Of a stretch of 64,000 nucleotides of DNA, positions 1 to 7,753 are shown in pieces (position 1 is the first letter of the stretch; each line of letters begins with the position of its first letter). The DNA is taken from assembly GCA_016717705.1 (NCBI GenBank), contig JADKFD010000009.1:1-64000 (forward strand), written 5' to 3'. Source of the stretch: Rhodanobacteraceae bacterium. Its GTDB lineage: Bacteria > Pseudomonadota > Gammaproteobacteria > Xanthomonadales > SZUA-5. The position numbers and the translations under genes were made by a program. The notes under the pieces are model-generated. The model was not told the DNA's origin and searched no databases. It saw only the letters and a program-made list of their open reading frames with translations.

Positions 1-582
1 TCAAGCGTCCCGCACGCACGCCGCGCAACCCTCTGCCGCGTAGTTTTTGGGCTCGATGACCCTCGCCGTGCCCTTCGCGGTCGCGCGGCGGCATTCTGCA
101 GGTAACTTCCCGGCGCCAGCGCCATCTTGCGGGCGAGCGACAGCGTCGACGCGGCCTTGAAGTCGGTTCGCGTCGGTAGGGTTCGGGCTTACCAGACCAG
201 GTCCTGGTTCTGGTTCTCGTAGTCGGGCATGACGTCGACTGGTGGATCGGGGTGGCGCGATCTGGCGGTCCAGTGGTCTTCCCGTCGCGTCATGTTGCCG
301 TCGCCAGGAGGGCCACGGATCGGCGCCATCCGGGGCGCGCGACCGACCCCTGCGCGTCCCGCTGACCGCCGTCTCTCGGTTCTCTCAACCCGATTGCTGC
401 TCCAATCGTCGCTGCCAACCGCTCTCCGCGACACCCGCGTAACTCCGCGCCGCATAAGGGATTCTGCGGGTGCCAACTACGACGGGTTGGTGAGGGGAAG
501 TGGAGAAGAGAGAGCAAAGGAGGGTCGAACTCGGGCTGTTTCGGGCCACATTCGTGCGCCGCGTGGCACCCGCAGAATGGCG
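1..582. other. gene-poor stretch without recognisable CDS
   Basis: I see no convincing gene here. One minus-strand frame closes with TGA at the left edge (positions 3-1) after an open stretch rich in Ala/Arg/Cys. It has no clear start or family signature and may be the tail of a gene outside the window or chance. A 14-bp perfect inverted repeat, ATTCTGCGGGTGCC at 461-474 and its complement at 565-578, brackets about 90 bp downstream of the tRNA terminator. Confidence 0.4.
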
Positions 583-610
583 CGAAATCCCGCAGTGACG
601 CGGGATTTCG
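583..610. other. 11-bp perfect hairpin
   Basis: CGAAATCCCGC at 583-593 pairs perfectly with GCGGGATTTCG at 600-610 across a 6-nt loop. It lies just beyond the tRNA-Ala terminator and has no T-run, so its role (secondary terminator, recombination site or repeat remnant) is unknown. Confidence 0.5.
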
Positions 611-615
611 GGCAA

Positions 616-641
616 CAAAAAACCGGCCTTGAGGGCCGGTT
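616..641 (-). terminator. Rho-independent terminator of tRNA-Ala
   Basis: On the minus strand an 8-bp stem AACCGGCC/GGCCGGTT (634-641 with 621-628, 5-nt loop) is followed by a run of T (complement of the A-run at 617-622). It lies 13 nt past the CCA end of the tRNA. Confidence 0.85.
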
Positions 642-654
642 CTTGTCTGACTAT

Positions 655-730
655 TGGTGGAGCGGAGGAGGATCGAACTCCCGACCTCTGCATTGCGAAC
701 GCAGCGCTCTCCCAGCTGAGCTACCGCCCC
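655..730 (-). tRNA. tRNA-Ala (anticodon CGC)
   Basis: A 76-nt cloverleaf reads on the minus strand. The acceptor stem GGGGCGG pairs with CCGCTCC with one G-T wobble. The D-arm is TAGCTCAGCTGGGAGAGC, the anticodon stem is CTGCG/TGCAG around loop TTCGCAA, and the T-arm contains GTTCGATCC. The CCA end is encoded. Anticodon CGC reads the alanine codon GCG, which is frequent in this GC-rich genome. A promoter and a terminator flank it, so it looks like a single-gene transcription unit. Confidence 0.95.
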
Positions 731-744
731 ACACAGAGCCGCGG

Positions 745-774
745 AGGATAGCAGGGTTGTTTCGGACTAGCCAA
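745..774 (-). promoter_or_regulatory. sigma-70-type promoter of tRNA-Ala
   Basis: On the minus strand TTGGCT (769-774) and TATCCT (745-750) are separated by 18 bp, about 15 bp before the mature 5' end of the tRNA. Spacing and location fit a housekeeping promoter. Confidence 0.6.
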
Positions 775-808
775 GGGCTGGACCTGACTTCGGATTTCGG
801 TTGAAGCG

Positions 809-924
809 CATCGCGCGCAAGCGCTCTCCACAAACTTGCCGAGGTTCCACGCAGGGTAGGAGCGCGCTTGCGCGCGATGGCGTGTGGAAACGCCGGTCGC
901 GACGCTCGCGTCGCTCCTACAGGC
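809..924. repeat. REP-like family A palindrome plus variant
   Basis: An inverted pair of the dispersed unit GTAGGAGCGCGCTTGCGCGC spans 809-879. A variant, GGTCGCGACGCTCGCGTCGC followed by TCCTACAGG, runs up to the 3' end of the ribonuclease D gene at 896-924. The same family recurs at 5.6, 18.2, 55.5, 57.0, 58.5 and 61.1 kb, always between or at the ends of genes. Confidence 0.8.
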
Positions 925-2002
925 CCAGCACCTGTACGCGCCAGCCGCGCAGATCTTCGGGCAGTGCGTCGTAACGGGCCCAATGATCGGACGCCCGCCG
1001 CGGCAGCAGGGTTTCCGGACTGATGCCGAGGCGCTCGGCGTGACTGGCTGCCAGATCGCGCACGGACTTGGCGCGCTGCTTTTCGGCTTCGGTCTGTTGC
1101 GTCTGCAGCGGAATCGCACGTTCGTCGGCACTGGCCGGCTCCTGCAACAGCGCTTCGAGCTTTTGCGCCAGTCGCGGACTCGGTTTGCCGTCGGCAGCGA
1201 CCGCGGCCTCCAGTTGCGCGCGCGTCGGGTTTTCCAGCACGGCGGCGCGGATGGCGACCGGGTTGTCGAGGATCCAGCGCTTCGGCCGATTGCGTTGCAG
1301 CGCCTCGTGATCGCGCCAGACCAGCAGGCGCCACAGGCGTTGTTGCTGCACCGGGCTCAGGCGCTCGATCGAACGCATCTTGAGGTGCGGCAGCGGATCG
1401 ACCGGTGCGCGCGCCTTGGCGACCGCGCGCGCGCAATCCTCGACCAGCCATTCGCTGCGACCGAGTTCGGCCAGTTGCCGGCTCAACCGGGCATGCAGCG
1501 GATGCAGGTGCTCGACATCCTCGGCGGCATAACGCAACTGTTCGGCGTCCAGCGGCCGCTTGAGCCAGTCGGTGCGCGTGGCGTGTTTGTCCAATGCGAT
1601 ACCAAGTTCCGCCTGCACCAGCTTCTGATAGCTCGGCGGCAATTCGTAACCGCACAGCACCGCGGCGATCTGGGTGTCGAACAAGGGTTCCGGAATCTGT
1701 CCCAGCGCGTGGCCAAGCACTTCCAGGTCCTCGCTGGCGCTGTGCACGATCTTGAGCACGCCCGGGGCGCCGAGCAGCGGCACCAGCATGGCGCCGACGC
1801 CGGCGACCAAGGGATCGACCAGGGCGATGGCTTCGGGGGTGGCCAGCTGAACCAGACCCAATTCCGCATGATAGGTCTGCGTGCGAATGAACTCGGTATC
1901 GAGCGCGACTGTCGTATGGTTGAGCGCGCCTTGCGCGTAGGCTTGGGCGGCGTCGCAACTGGCGATCCACGCTGGCGCTGGCGCCGGGTTGGGTACTGAC
2001 AC
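917..2002 (-). CDS. rnd: ribonuclease D
   Basis: A 361-residue 3'-5' exoribonuclease that trims tRNA and other small-RNA precursors in the cytoplasm. The three DEDDy exonuclease motifs are visible: DTEF (D35, E37), HSASED (D92) and YAAED (Y158, D162). An HRDC domain follows at roughly residues 215-290, giving the usual RNase D order and length. I chose the GTG at 2002 because GAGGT lies 7 nt upstream and the homology begins right after it. The same frame stays open for another 2 kb upstream, but that part is antisense to the next two genes. The gene is divergent from the 2045 gene, with 42 bp between starts. Confidence 0.93.
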   Translation of the reverse strand: MSVPNPAPAPAWIASCDAAQAYAQGALNHTTVALDTEFIRTQTYHAELGLVQLATPEAIALVDPLVAGVGAMLVPLLGAPGVLKIVHSASEDLEVLGHALGQIPEPLFDTQIAAVLCGYELPPSYQKLVQAELGIALDKHATRTDWLKRPLDAEQLRYAAEDVEHLHPLHARLSRQLAELGRSEWLVEDCARAVAKARAPVDPLPHLKMRSIERLSPVQQQRLWRLLVWRDHEALQRNRPKRWILDNPVAIRAAVLENPTRAQLEAAVAADGKPSPRLAQKLEALLQEPASADERAIPLQTQQTEAEKQRAKSVRDLAASHAERLGISPETLLPRRASDHWARYDALPEDLRGWRVQVLGL

Positions 2003-2044
2003 TAGAGTGACCTCATTGGGTGGCGCGGCGGGCGCGAGAAATCC

Positions 2045-3946
2045 ATGGCTTCCGATCATCGATCCAGGCTGAGTTTCGTGATCGCTCTGTCGATCATACT
2101 GGGCAGCGCCGGGGTCGGCTGGTGGCGCGGCCAGCGTCAGGATGCGCCGGCGAGCCCGGAAAGCTCGGCATCGCTGGCACCGGCGATACCCGGCGCCATC
2201 GCACCGGGCGCCGACGGCGACGCCGAAGCCGAGGAAACGGCGGACGAGGAGCCGCTGGTCGACGATAGCGTGATCGCGGTCGAAGACGCACCACCGACTG
2301 ATGTCAGCGCCGAAGAACTGGCAAAGATGCTGGAGGACATGCGCCGCGAGCAGCGCGATGGCCATCTGCTGGAACCAATCGATCGCGGCGCTTTCGCCAT
2401 CGCCACGCGCATCCTTGCGGTCGATCCCGAAAACGCCGAGGCACGCGCCGCACTCGGCAAGGCTCTGGCCGAATTGCGCGATGCCGGCACCGCGGTGCTG
2501 CCCGGGAATCTGCTGAAAGTCGCCGAACAGGCCCTCGCGCTGCTGCCCGAGGAAATCGCCGACGAGCCTGATGCGGTGTCGGTGCGCTCCAGCGTCGAGC
2601 GCACGCGCGCGCTGCACGATCAGGTCCGGCGCGGCGAGCGCCTGGCCGCGCGTGAAGGCGCCGGACCGAAGACCTTCGCGCGCGCGATCGAAGCCTATCG
2701 CGCCGCCCTGTTGATCGACCCGGCCAATACCGACGCGCTGCGCGGTCTCGACGATGTGCAGCGTCGCATGCTCGAACGCGCGATTGCCTACGCCTACGAC
2801 CTGCGTTTCAGCACCGCAAACACCTTGCTCGACCAGGCCGAACTGGTACAGGCCGGCAGTTCGCGGGTGCTCGATGCACGTTCGCAGGTGATGGCCTTCC
2901 GGGCGCAGGCGCAAGCGCAGCAACTGGCGTTGTTCAAGGACGCGGTGGCCAGCAACGACCTCGATGGCGCCAACAAGGCGCTGGATGTGCTGCGTAAAGT
3001 GCTCGACGACGCCAGCCAGATTGCCGACCTGGAGCGCAAGCTCGTCAATGTGCGCCTGTACGGCGGCTTCGCGCCCGGCGAGCGCTTCGGCGATGCCCTG
3101 GCCAACGGCGGCCGCGGCCCGCGCATGGTGGTGGTCCCGGTCGGCACGCTGCTGATGGGCTCGGCCGACTCCGAGCCCGGCCACAACAAGAACGAGCAGC
3201 CGCAACGCACGCTCAACTTCGATCGCGGATTTGCGCTGGCGCGCAATGAAACCAGCGTCGCCGAGTTCCGCGCCTTCGTCGAGGCAACTGCTTATCACAC
3301 CGACGCCGAAAAGACCGGCAGCTCGGCCATCTACGACGAAAAGACCGGGCGCATGAGCAAGTCCCGCCGGGTCACCTGGCAGCGCAGCTACAACGGCGCC
3401 CGTGCCCGCGACAACGATCCGGTGGTGCACGTCTCCTGGAACGATGCCCAGGCGTTTGCCGACTGGCTGAGCGGGCAGACCGGCAAGACCTATCGATTGC
3501 CCACCGAAGCCGAATTCGAATACGTTTTGCGTGCCGGCAGCAACACGGCGTTTCCCTGGGGCGATGGCGATCCACCCGGTCTGATGGCCAATCTGGCCGG
3601 CGCCGGCGAGATCTCCAAGGCAGGCCGACGCTGGTCGCAGGGATTTGCCGGCTACGACGATGGATACTGGGGTCCGGCGCCGGTGCGCAGCTTCGACGCC
3701 AACGCCTATCGTTTGCACGACCTCGACGGCAACGTTTCCGAATGGGTGGCCGATTGCTGGCACGACAATTACCTGCGCGCGCCGGAAACGCCGGTCGCCT
3801 GGGTCAATGCGGGCTGCGAGTTGCGCGTGATCCGCGGTGGCTCCTGGGGCAGCTCGCGCGAGCAGGTGCGCAGCGCCTGGCGCAGCAGCGCACTGGTCAA
3901 CTCCAGCGGCGCCCGTGTCGGCTTCCGCGTGGTGCGGGAGCTGTAG
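2045..3946 (+). CDS. membrane-anchored FGE/SUMF1-domain protein with TPR-like region
   Basis: 633 residues. An N-terminal hydrophobic segment (about residues 10-28) acts as signal anchor, followed by a Pro/Ala/Asp/Glu-rich linker, a helical TPR-like region (about 85-340) and a C-terminal formylglycine-generating-enzyme/SUMF1-type domain (about 355-631). Landmarks of that fold are GTLLMGS, DNDPVVHVSWNDA, YRLPTEAEFEY, the DLDGNVSEW stretch, RGGSW and a final GFRVV. The paired catalytic cysteines of true sulfatase-activating FGEs are absent from the segment after RGGSW, so it is unlikely to be a canonical FGE. The domain probably acts in the periplasm, in binding or in another reaction. Substrate unknown. 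Confidence 0.85.
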   Translation: MASDHRSRLSFVIALSIILGSAGVGWWRGQRQDAPASPESSASLAPAIPGAIAPGADGDAEAEETADEEPLVDDSVIAVEDAPPTDVSAEELAKMLEDMRREQRDGHLLEPIDRGAFAIATRILAVDPENAEARAALGKALAELRDAGTAVLPGNLLKVAEQALALLPEEIADEPDAVSVRSSVERTRALHDQVRRGERLAAREGAGPKTFARAIEAYRAALLIDPANTDALRGLDDVQRRMLERAIAYAYDLRFSTANTLLDQAELVQAGSSRVLDARSQVMAFRAQAQAQQLALFKDAVASNDLDGANKALDVLRKVLDDASQIADLERKLVNVRLYGGFAPGERFGDALANGGRGPRMVVVPVGTLLMGSADSEPGHNKNEQPQRTLNFDRGFALARNETSVAEFRAFVEATAYHTDAEKTGSSAIYDEKTGRMSKSRRVTWQRSYNGARARDNDPVVHVSWNDAQAFADWLSGQTGKTYRLPTEAEFEYVLRAGSNTAFPWGDGDPPGLMANLAGAGEISKAGRRWSQGFAGYDDGYWGPAPVRSFDANAYRLHDLDGNVSEWVADCWHDNYLRAPETPVAWVNAGCELRVIRGGSWGSSREQVRSAWRSSALVNSSGARVGFRVVREL

Positions 3947-3948
3947 CT

Positions 3949-3974
3949 CGGTTTGGCCCTGGCGGGCCAGACCG
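3949..3974 (+). terminator. possible terminator hairpin after the SUMF1-like gene
   Basis: CGGTTTGGCCC (3949-3959) pairs with GGGCCAGACCG (3964-3974), one wobble, 4-nt loop, overlapping just past the stop codon. There is no T-run, so termination is uncertain. A second small hairpin, GGCGG/CCGCC, sits at 4066-4081. Confidence 0.4.
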
Positions 3975-4128
3975 ACCGATGGGAAAGCGAATTGCCTCGG
4001 TGGGTCTGAAGCCTGTCCGGAGGCTTGTCGAATCAGCGGATGGACGCCGGCGATGTATGCAGCAAGGCGGAAAAATCCGCCTGCGCAGCTAAACTGCACC
4101 GTCGAGAATTCAAGGCCGGCCGAAGTCC

Positions 4129-5505
4129 ATGCACTCACGTACCCGATTGATGCGCGCACTCGCTGCAGCGATCACCGCGCTGCCTGGCGCGGCAGTCTTC
4201 GCCGCCGAACCCGTTCCCACCGTCATCGTCGACATCCACGCCATCGGCGCCGCGCGCCTGACCGAGCTCAAGTCCCGGCCGAGCGTGCGCTGGTCGGCCG
4301 AATTCGGCACCGAACTGCTGCTCGGCGTCGATGCCGACAGCAAGCCGGACTGGCTCGCGCAGCCGCGCGTGCGCGACGGCGTCGGCACGCTGGCGAGCGC
4401 GGAAATCTGGATTCGCGACCACGTCTGTGTGCACCAGTCGGCACAGCCGGCACTTGGCATCGTCGGCGGCTTCGAAGTGTTGCGCATGCCGCCGTCGGCA
4501 ATCGCCTACAGCCAGCGCGCCGGTCTGGTCGGCACACCGCTGCCGGCGGACGGCGTGATGGCGCGCGAACTGGCCAACCGCGACGGCCCCAGAGCGGTCA
4601 TGGGCGGCGATCCGCAGGTGCAGGCGATCGTCGACAAGATCGACGCCGAACGCTGGTTCCAGACCCTGAGCCTGCTCGCCGGCTTCAATCGCAACAGCTA
4701 CAGCGCGGCGCTGGGCAGCGCGCGCGACTGGATCCTGAGCGCCTTCGAAGGGGCGCAACTGACGACCTCGGTGTTTCCCTACACGCTCACGCCCAGCGGC
4801 TGCGCGGGCGCGCCGTCGATCAATATCGACAATCCGATCGGCCGCAAGCTCGGCGCGACGCTGCCCGACGAGTGGATCGTGGTCGGCGCCCACTACGATT
4901 CGCGCAATTCGGTGCGCTGCGACGGCGTCGCCAATCCGCAGCCCGGCGCCAACGACAATGCCTCGGGCTGCGCCGGGGTGATCGAGCTGGCGCGCGCCTT
5001 CGTCGATGTGCCGACCCAGCGCTCGGTGCTGTTCATGTGCTTTTCCGGCGAGGAACAGGGCCTGGTCGGCAGCCAGCGCTACGTCGAATCGCTGACCACC
5101 TCGGGCGACATCGCGCGGGTCAAGCACATGATCAACCTCGACATGATCGGCTACGATCCGGGTGGCACCCTGGATGCGCGAGTCGACACCAATGCCGCCA
5201 ACGCGGCGCTGCTGACGCAGTACGGCGCCGCCGCGGCGACCTATGCGCCGGAGCTGAATCTGATCGCCAGCAGCAGCACCAGCGCCAATACCGATCACTG
5301 GTACTTCCTGGCGGCTGGCGTGCCGGCGGTGTTCACCTGGGAAAACGGCGCGAGCATCTACGCGCACTACCACCAGTCGACCGATATTCCGGCCAACATG
5401 ACCCGCGCGCGTGAGCTCGGCGGCGCCATTCTCAAGATGGATGCGGCAATGCTGGCGAGCGTGGCTGGGTTGGCGCCGCCGTTGTTCGCGGATGGGTTCG
5501 AATAG
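4129..5505 (+). CDS. secreted M28-family zinc peptidase with C-terminal GFE tag
   Basis: 458 residues with a signal peptide (residues 1-25, ending near FAAEP). The M28 aminopeptidase/carboxypeptidase fold shows its zinc and catalytic signatures in order: VVGAHYDS (His ligand and Asp), ANDNASG (bridging Asp), SGEEQG (catalytic Glu and Glu ligand), NLDMIGYD (Asp ligand) and HYHQSTD (His ligand). It should cleave residues from the ends of peptides outside the cytoplasm. The very C-terminus reads LFADGFE, a short motif also found at the ends of the 9.7-kb beta-helix protein and the 36.2-kb heparinase-like protein. It is a stand-alone gene. Confidence 0.92.
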   Translation: MHSRTRLMRALAAAITALPGAAVFAAEPVPTVIVDIHAIGAARLTELKSRPSVRWSAEFGTELLLGVDADSKPDWLAQPRVRDGVGTLASAEIWIRDHVCVHQSAQPALGIVGGFEVLRMPPSAIAYSQRAGLVGTPLPADGVMARELANRDGPRAVMGGDPQVQAIVDKIDAERWFQTLSLLAGFNRNSYSAALGSARDWILSAFEGAQLTTSVFPYTLTPSGCAGAPSINIDNPIGRKLGATLPDEWIVVGAHYDSRNSVRCDGVANPQPGANDNASGCAGVIELARAFVDVPTQRSVLFMCFSGEEQGLVGSQRYVESLTTSGDIARVKHMINLDMIGYDPGGTLDARVDTNAANAALLTQYGAAAATYAPELNLIASSSTSANTDHWYFLAAGVPAVFTWENGASIYAHYHQSTDIPANMTRARELGGAILKMDAAMLASVAGLAPPLFADGFE

Positions 5506-5508
5506 CCC

Positions 5509-5729
5509 TGGTGAGAGCGGGTTCAACCCGCGAGCTCTTCCCGTTTATGGGTTTTCCCCGCGATCACTTGCCTTTGGAGCGGGCCACGCCAGCGATCAAG
5601 ACCATCGCGCGCAAGCGCGCTCCTACACATTGCCGAAAGTCCGCGCAGAAATTGTAGGAGCGCGCTTGCGCGCGATGCCTTTCGCCGGCCTGGCCCAAAG
5701 GATCGCGGGACAAACCCGCTCCCACCAGT
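5509..5729. repeat. cluster of REP-like repeats (families B and A)
   Basis: The gap between the peptidase and the convergent YchJ-like gene is almost all repeats. Family B copies (AGAGCGGGTTCAACCCGCGA at 5517-5536; its inverted relative at 5701-5728) flank a family A inverted pair at 5603-5677. There is no gene in this gap. Confidence 0.75.
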
Positions 5730-5748
5730 ACAACCTCGCCGCGCAGCT

Positions 5749-6153
5749 CTACAAAGCCAACTTCGGGAAACTGCCGTCGACGTAGAACCAGCGCCCGTCC
5801 TCGCGCACGAAATGACTGATCTCGTGCAGCCGCGTCGCTGCCCCGCCGCCGACGCGACTGCGGGCGACGAACTCGACCTGCGCGTGATCGGCGTCGATCA
5901 CCTGGTAATTGCGGATCACCAGTCCGAGCCAGCGGATAGTGCCGGCCGCATCGAGTTCGAGGTGCTGCGGGCGCGTGCTGGCGTGCCAGGTCTGCAGCAG
6001 GTAGTCGCGGTCACCCAGGACATAGGCGCTGTAGCGCGAGCGCATCAGGGTCTGCGCGTCGGGGGCTGATTCGCCGGCGTGATAGCGCCCGCAGCAGTCG
6101 CGATAGAGCTGCTGGCTGCCGCAGGGACATGGGTCGACGGCGGAATTGGACAT
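5749..6153 (-). CDS. YchJ-family SEC-C metal-binding protein
   Basis: 134 residues. The N-terminus carries the SEC-C zinc-binding motif CPCGS...CCG within DPCPCGSQQLYRDCCGRYH. The rest matches the YchJ/UPF0225 family, an NTF2-like fold ending with REDGRWFYVDG. Function is unknown in the family; the metal site suggests binding to protein or nucleic acid partners. I chose the ATG at 6153 because AGGAG lies 7 nt upstream and the metal motif begins immediately after. The open frame extends further upstream into a repeat without homology. Confidence 0.9.
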   Translation of the reverse strand: MSNSAVDPCPCGSQQLYRDCCGRYHAGESAPDAQTLMRSRYSAYVLGDRDYLLQTWHASTRPQHLELDAAGTIRWLGLVIRNYQVIDADHAQVEFVARSRVGGGAATRLHEISHFVREDGRWFYVDGSFPKLAL

Positions 6154-6196
6154 GGCGGACTCCTGCGTTGGGTCACAGACTGGCTGTGCGGAATCT

Positions 6197-6276
6197 GGAG
6201 TGCGCCGGCTTGCCGGCGCTTTGGATGCACGTCCACGAGCAACGGCATCCAGAGCGGTGGCAAGCCACCGCACTCC
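6197..6276. repeat. REP-like family D inverted pair
   Basis: GGAGTGCGCCGGCTTGCCGG... at 6197-6227 faces ...GGCAAGCCACCGCACTCC at 6246-6276, each arm with its own small palindrome. It fills the gap between the monooxygenase and the YchJ-like gene. Confidence 0.75.
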
Positions 6277-6307
6277 AAGGGCAGAGTGCTCGCGGCCGGA
6301 GCAATGC

Positions 6308-7753
6308 TCAGGCGTGGAAACAAAACTCCTCGCCCCGCACCTGCCGGATCAAGCGCCGGTACGCCAGCGCCGACCCGGTCCACAATGCAATATTGTGCCC
6401 CGCCGCATCCAGATACCAGCTGCGGCAGCCGCCGGCCCAGGCGCTCGCTGCGAATCCGGCATCGACCCGGTTCAGCCAGCTGGCCTGGGCCGCCAAAGTG
6501 GGCTCGGCGGCCAGCGCGCCACGCGCGGCCAGCACTCGCCGCAGCGCGATGATGTGGCGTACCTGGCTCTCGATCATGTACAGCACCGAGTTGTGTCCCA
6601 GTGCGGTATTCGGGCCGAGCAGGAAATGCAGGTTGGGGTAGCCGTGGACGTTGATGCCCAGGTGTGCCGCCGGCCGGGTCTGCCAGTCGTCGCGCAACTG
6701 GCAACCGTCGCGCCCACGTATCTCGACGTCCGCGAGCACATCCATCGGTCGAAATCCGGTCCCGTAGATCAGCACATCCGCCTCGACCAGCCGGCCATCG
6801 TGCAGCCGGATGCCGCCGGATTCGATGGCAGCGATCGGCGTCGTCAGCAGTTCGACATTGGCGCGCTCCAGTGTCGGGTAGTAGTCGCTGGAAATCAGCA
6901 CGCGCTTGCAGCCGAGCGGATAGTCCGGTGTCAGCTTCATGCGCAGGCCAGGATCGCTGACCTGACGCCTGAGGTGCCGCGCGGCGAGCGCGCGGGCCCA
7001 GAAGCCGGCCCGCCGATGGGTCAGTGCGCTGGACAGCACTTCCAGCAGCGCGAAAATGCCGCCCCGCAGCGCCAGGCGCAGGCCCGGCCCGCGCGCGAAT
7101 GCGCGCTGCAACCAGGGCGCGAATCCGACATCCGGCCGCGGCAGCAGCCATGCCGGCGTGCGCTGGAATACGCTCAGGCGCGCCACCGTCGGCGCAATCG
7201 CCGGCACCAGTTGCACCGCGCTGGCGCCGGTGCCGATCACGCCCACCCGGCGCCCTGCCAGCGCAACGTCGTGGCGCCACTGCGCGCTGTGGAAGGCCTC
7301 GCCAGCAAAGCTCGCACGCCCGGGAATATCCGGAAACGCCGGCACGTGCAGCCCGCCCAATGCCAGCACCAGGCTGCACGCACGCTGGCGCTCGCCCGCC
7401 GCACTCTGCAGTTCCCAGCACCGCTGTTCGGCATTCCAGCGCGCACTGCGCAAGCGCCAGCCGAACTCGATGCAGCCGCGCGCCCGCAGTTCCGCGCCCA
7501 GTTCGAGCAGATGCGCCTGAATCTCCGGCTGGCGCGGAAACAGCCGAGTCCACCCGGGATTTGGCGCATCGGACAGCGAGTACAGATGCGAAGGCACATC
7601 GCAGGCGGCACCCGGATAGTGGTTTTCGCGCCAGGTGCCGCCGACCTCGCCGGCTTTCTCGAAGACCCGGAAATTCTGCACACCGGCGCGCAGCAGCGCC
7701 CGCGCCATCGCAATGCCGCCGAAACCGGCGCCGACGATGGCGTAATCAAGCAT
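6308..7753 (-). CDS. flavin-containing (Baeyer-Villiger type) monooxygenase
   Basis: 481 residues, normal length for single-component class B flavoprotein monooxygenases. An FAD-binding GAGFGG lies at residues 8-13, the Baeyer-Villiger fingerprint FxGxxxHxxxW reads FAGEAFHSAQW at 149-159, and an NADPH-binding GTGASA lies at 174-179. It should insert oxygen next to a ketone or oxidise a heteroatom using NADPH and O2 in the cytoplasm. Substrate cannot be read from sequence. The ATG overlaps the 3' end of the upstream aldolase-DUF952 gene by 8 nt (ATGCTTGA), so the two are co-transcribed and probably translationally coupled. Confidence 0.93.
   Translation of the reverse strand: MLDYAIVGAGFGGIAMARALLRAGVQNFRVFEKAGEVGGTWRENHYPGAACDVPSHLYSLSDAPNPGWTRLFPRQPEIQAHLLELGAELRARGCIEFGWRLRSARWNAEQRCWELQSAAGERQRACSLVLALGGLHVPAFPDIPGRASFAGEAFHSAQWRHDVALAGRRVGVIGTGASAVQLVPAIAPTVARLSVFQRTPAWLLPRPDVGFAPWLQRAFARGPGLRLALRGGIFALLEVLSSALTHRRAGFWARALAARHLRRQVSDPGLRMKLTPDYPLGCKRVLISSDYYPTLERANVELLTTPIAAIESGGIRLHDGRLVEADVLIYGTGFRPMDVLADVEIRGRDGCQLRDDWQTRPAAHLGINVHGYPNLHFLLGPNTALGHNSVLYMIESQVRHIIALRRVLAARGALAAEPTLAAQASWLNRVDAGFAASAWAGGCRSWYLDAAGHNIALWTGSALAYRRLIRQVRGEEFCFHA

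Noticed and set aside
1..180. End of a protein gene or prophage integrase at the left edge
   Set aside because: The open stretch has no recognisable motif, and no start or ribosome site lies within the window.
2003..4159. Ribonuclease D reading frame continuing upstream to about 4159, giving a 1080-residue product
   Set aside because: The extension is antisense to the SUMF1-like gene, has no family features, and a good GTG with ribosome site lies at 2002.
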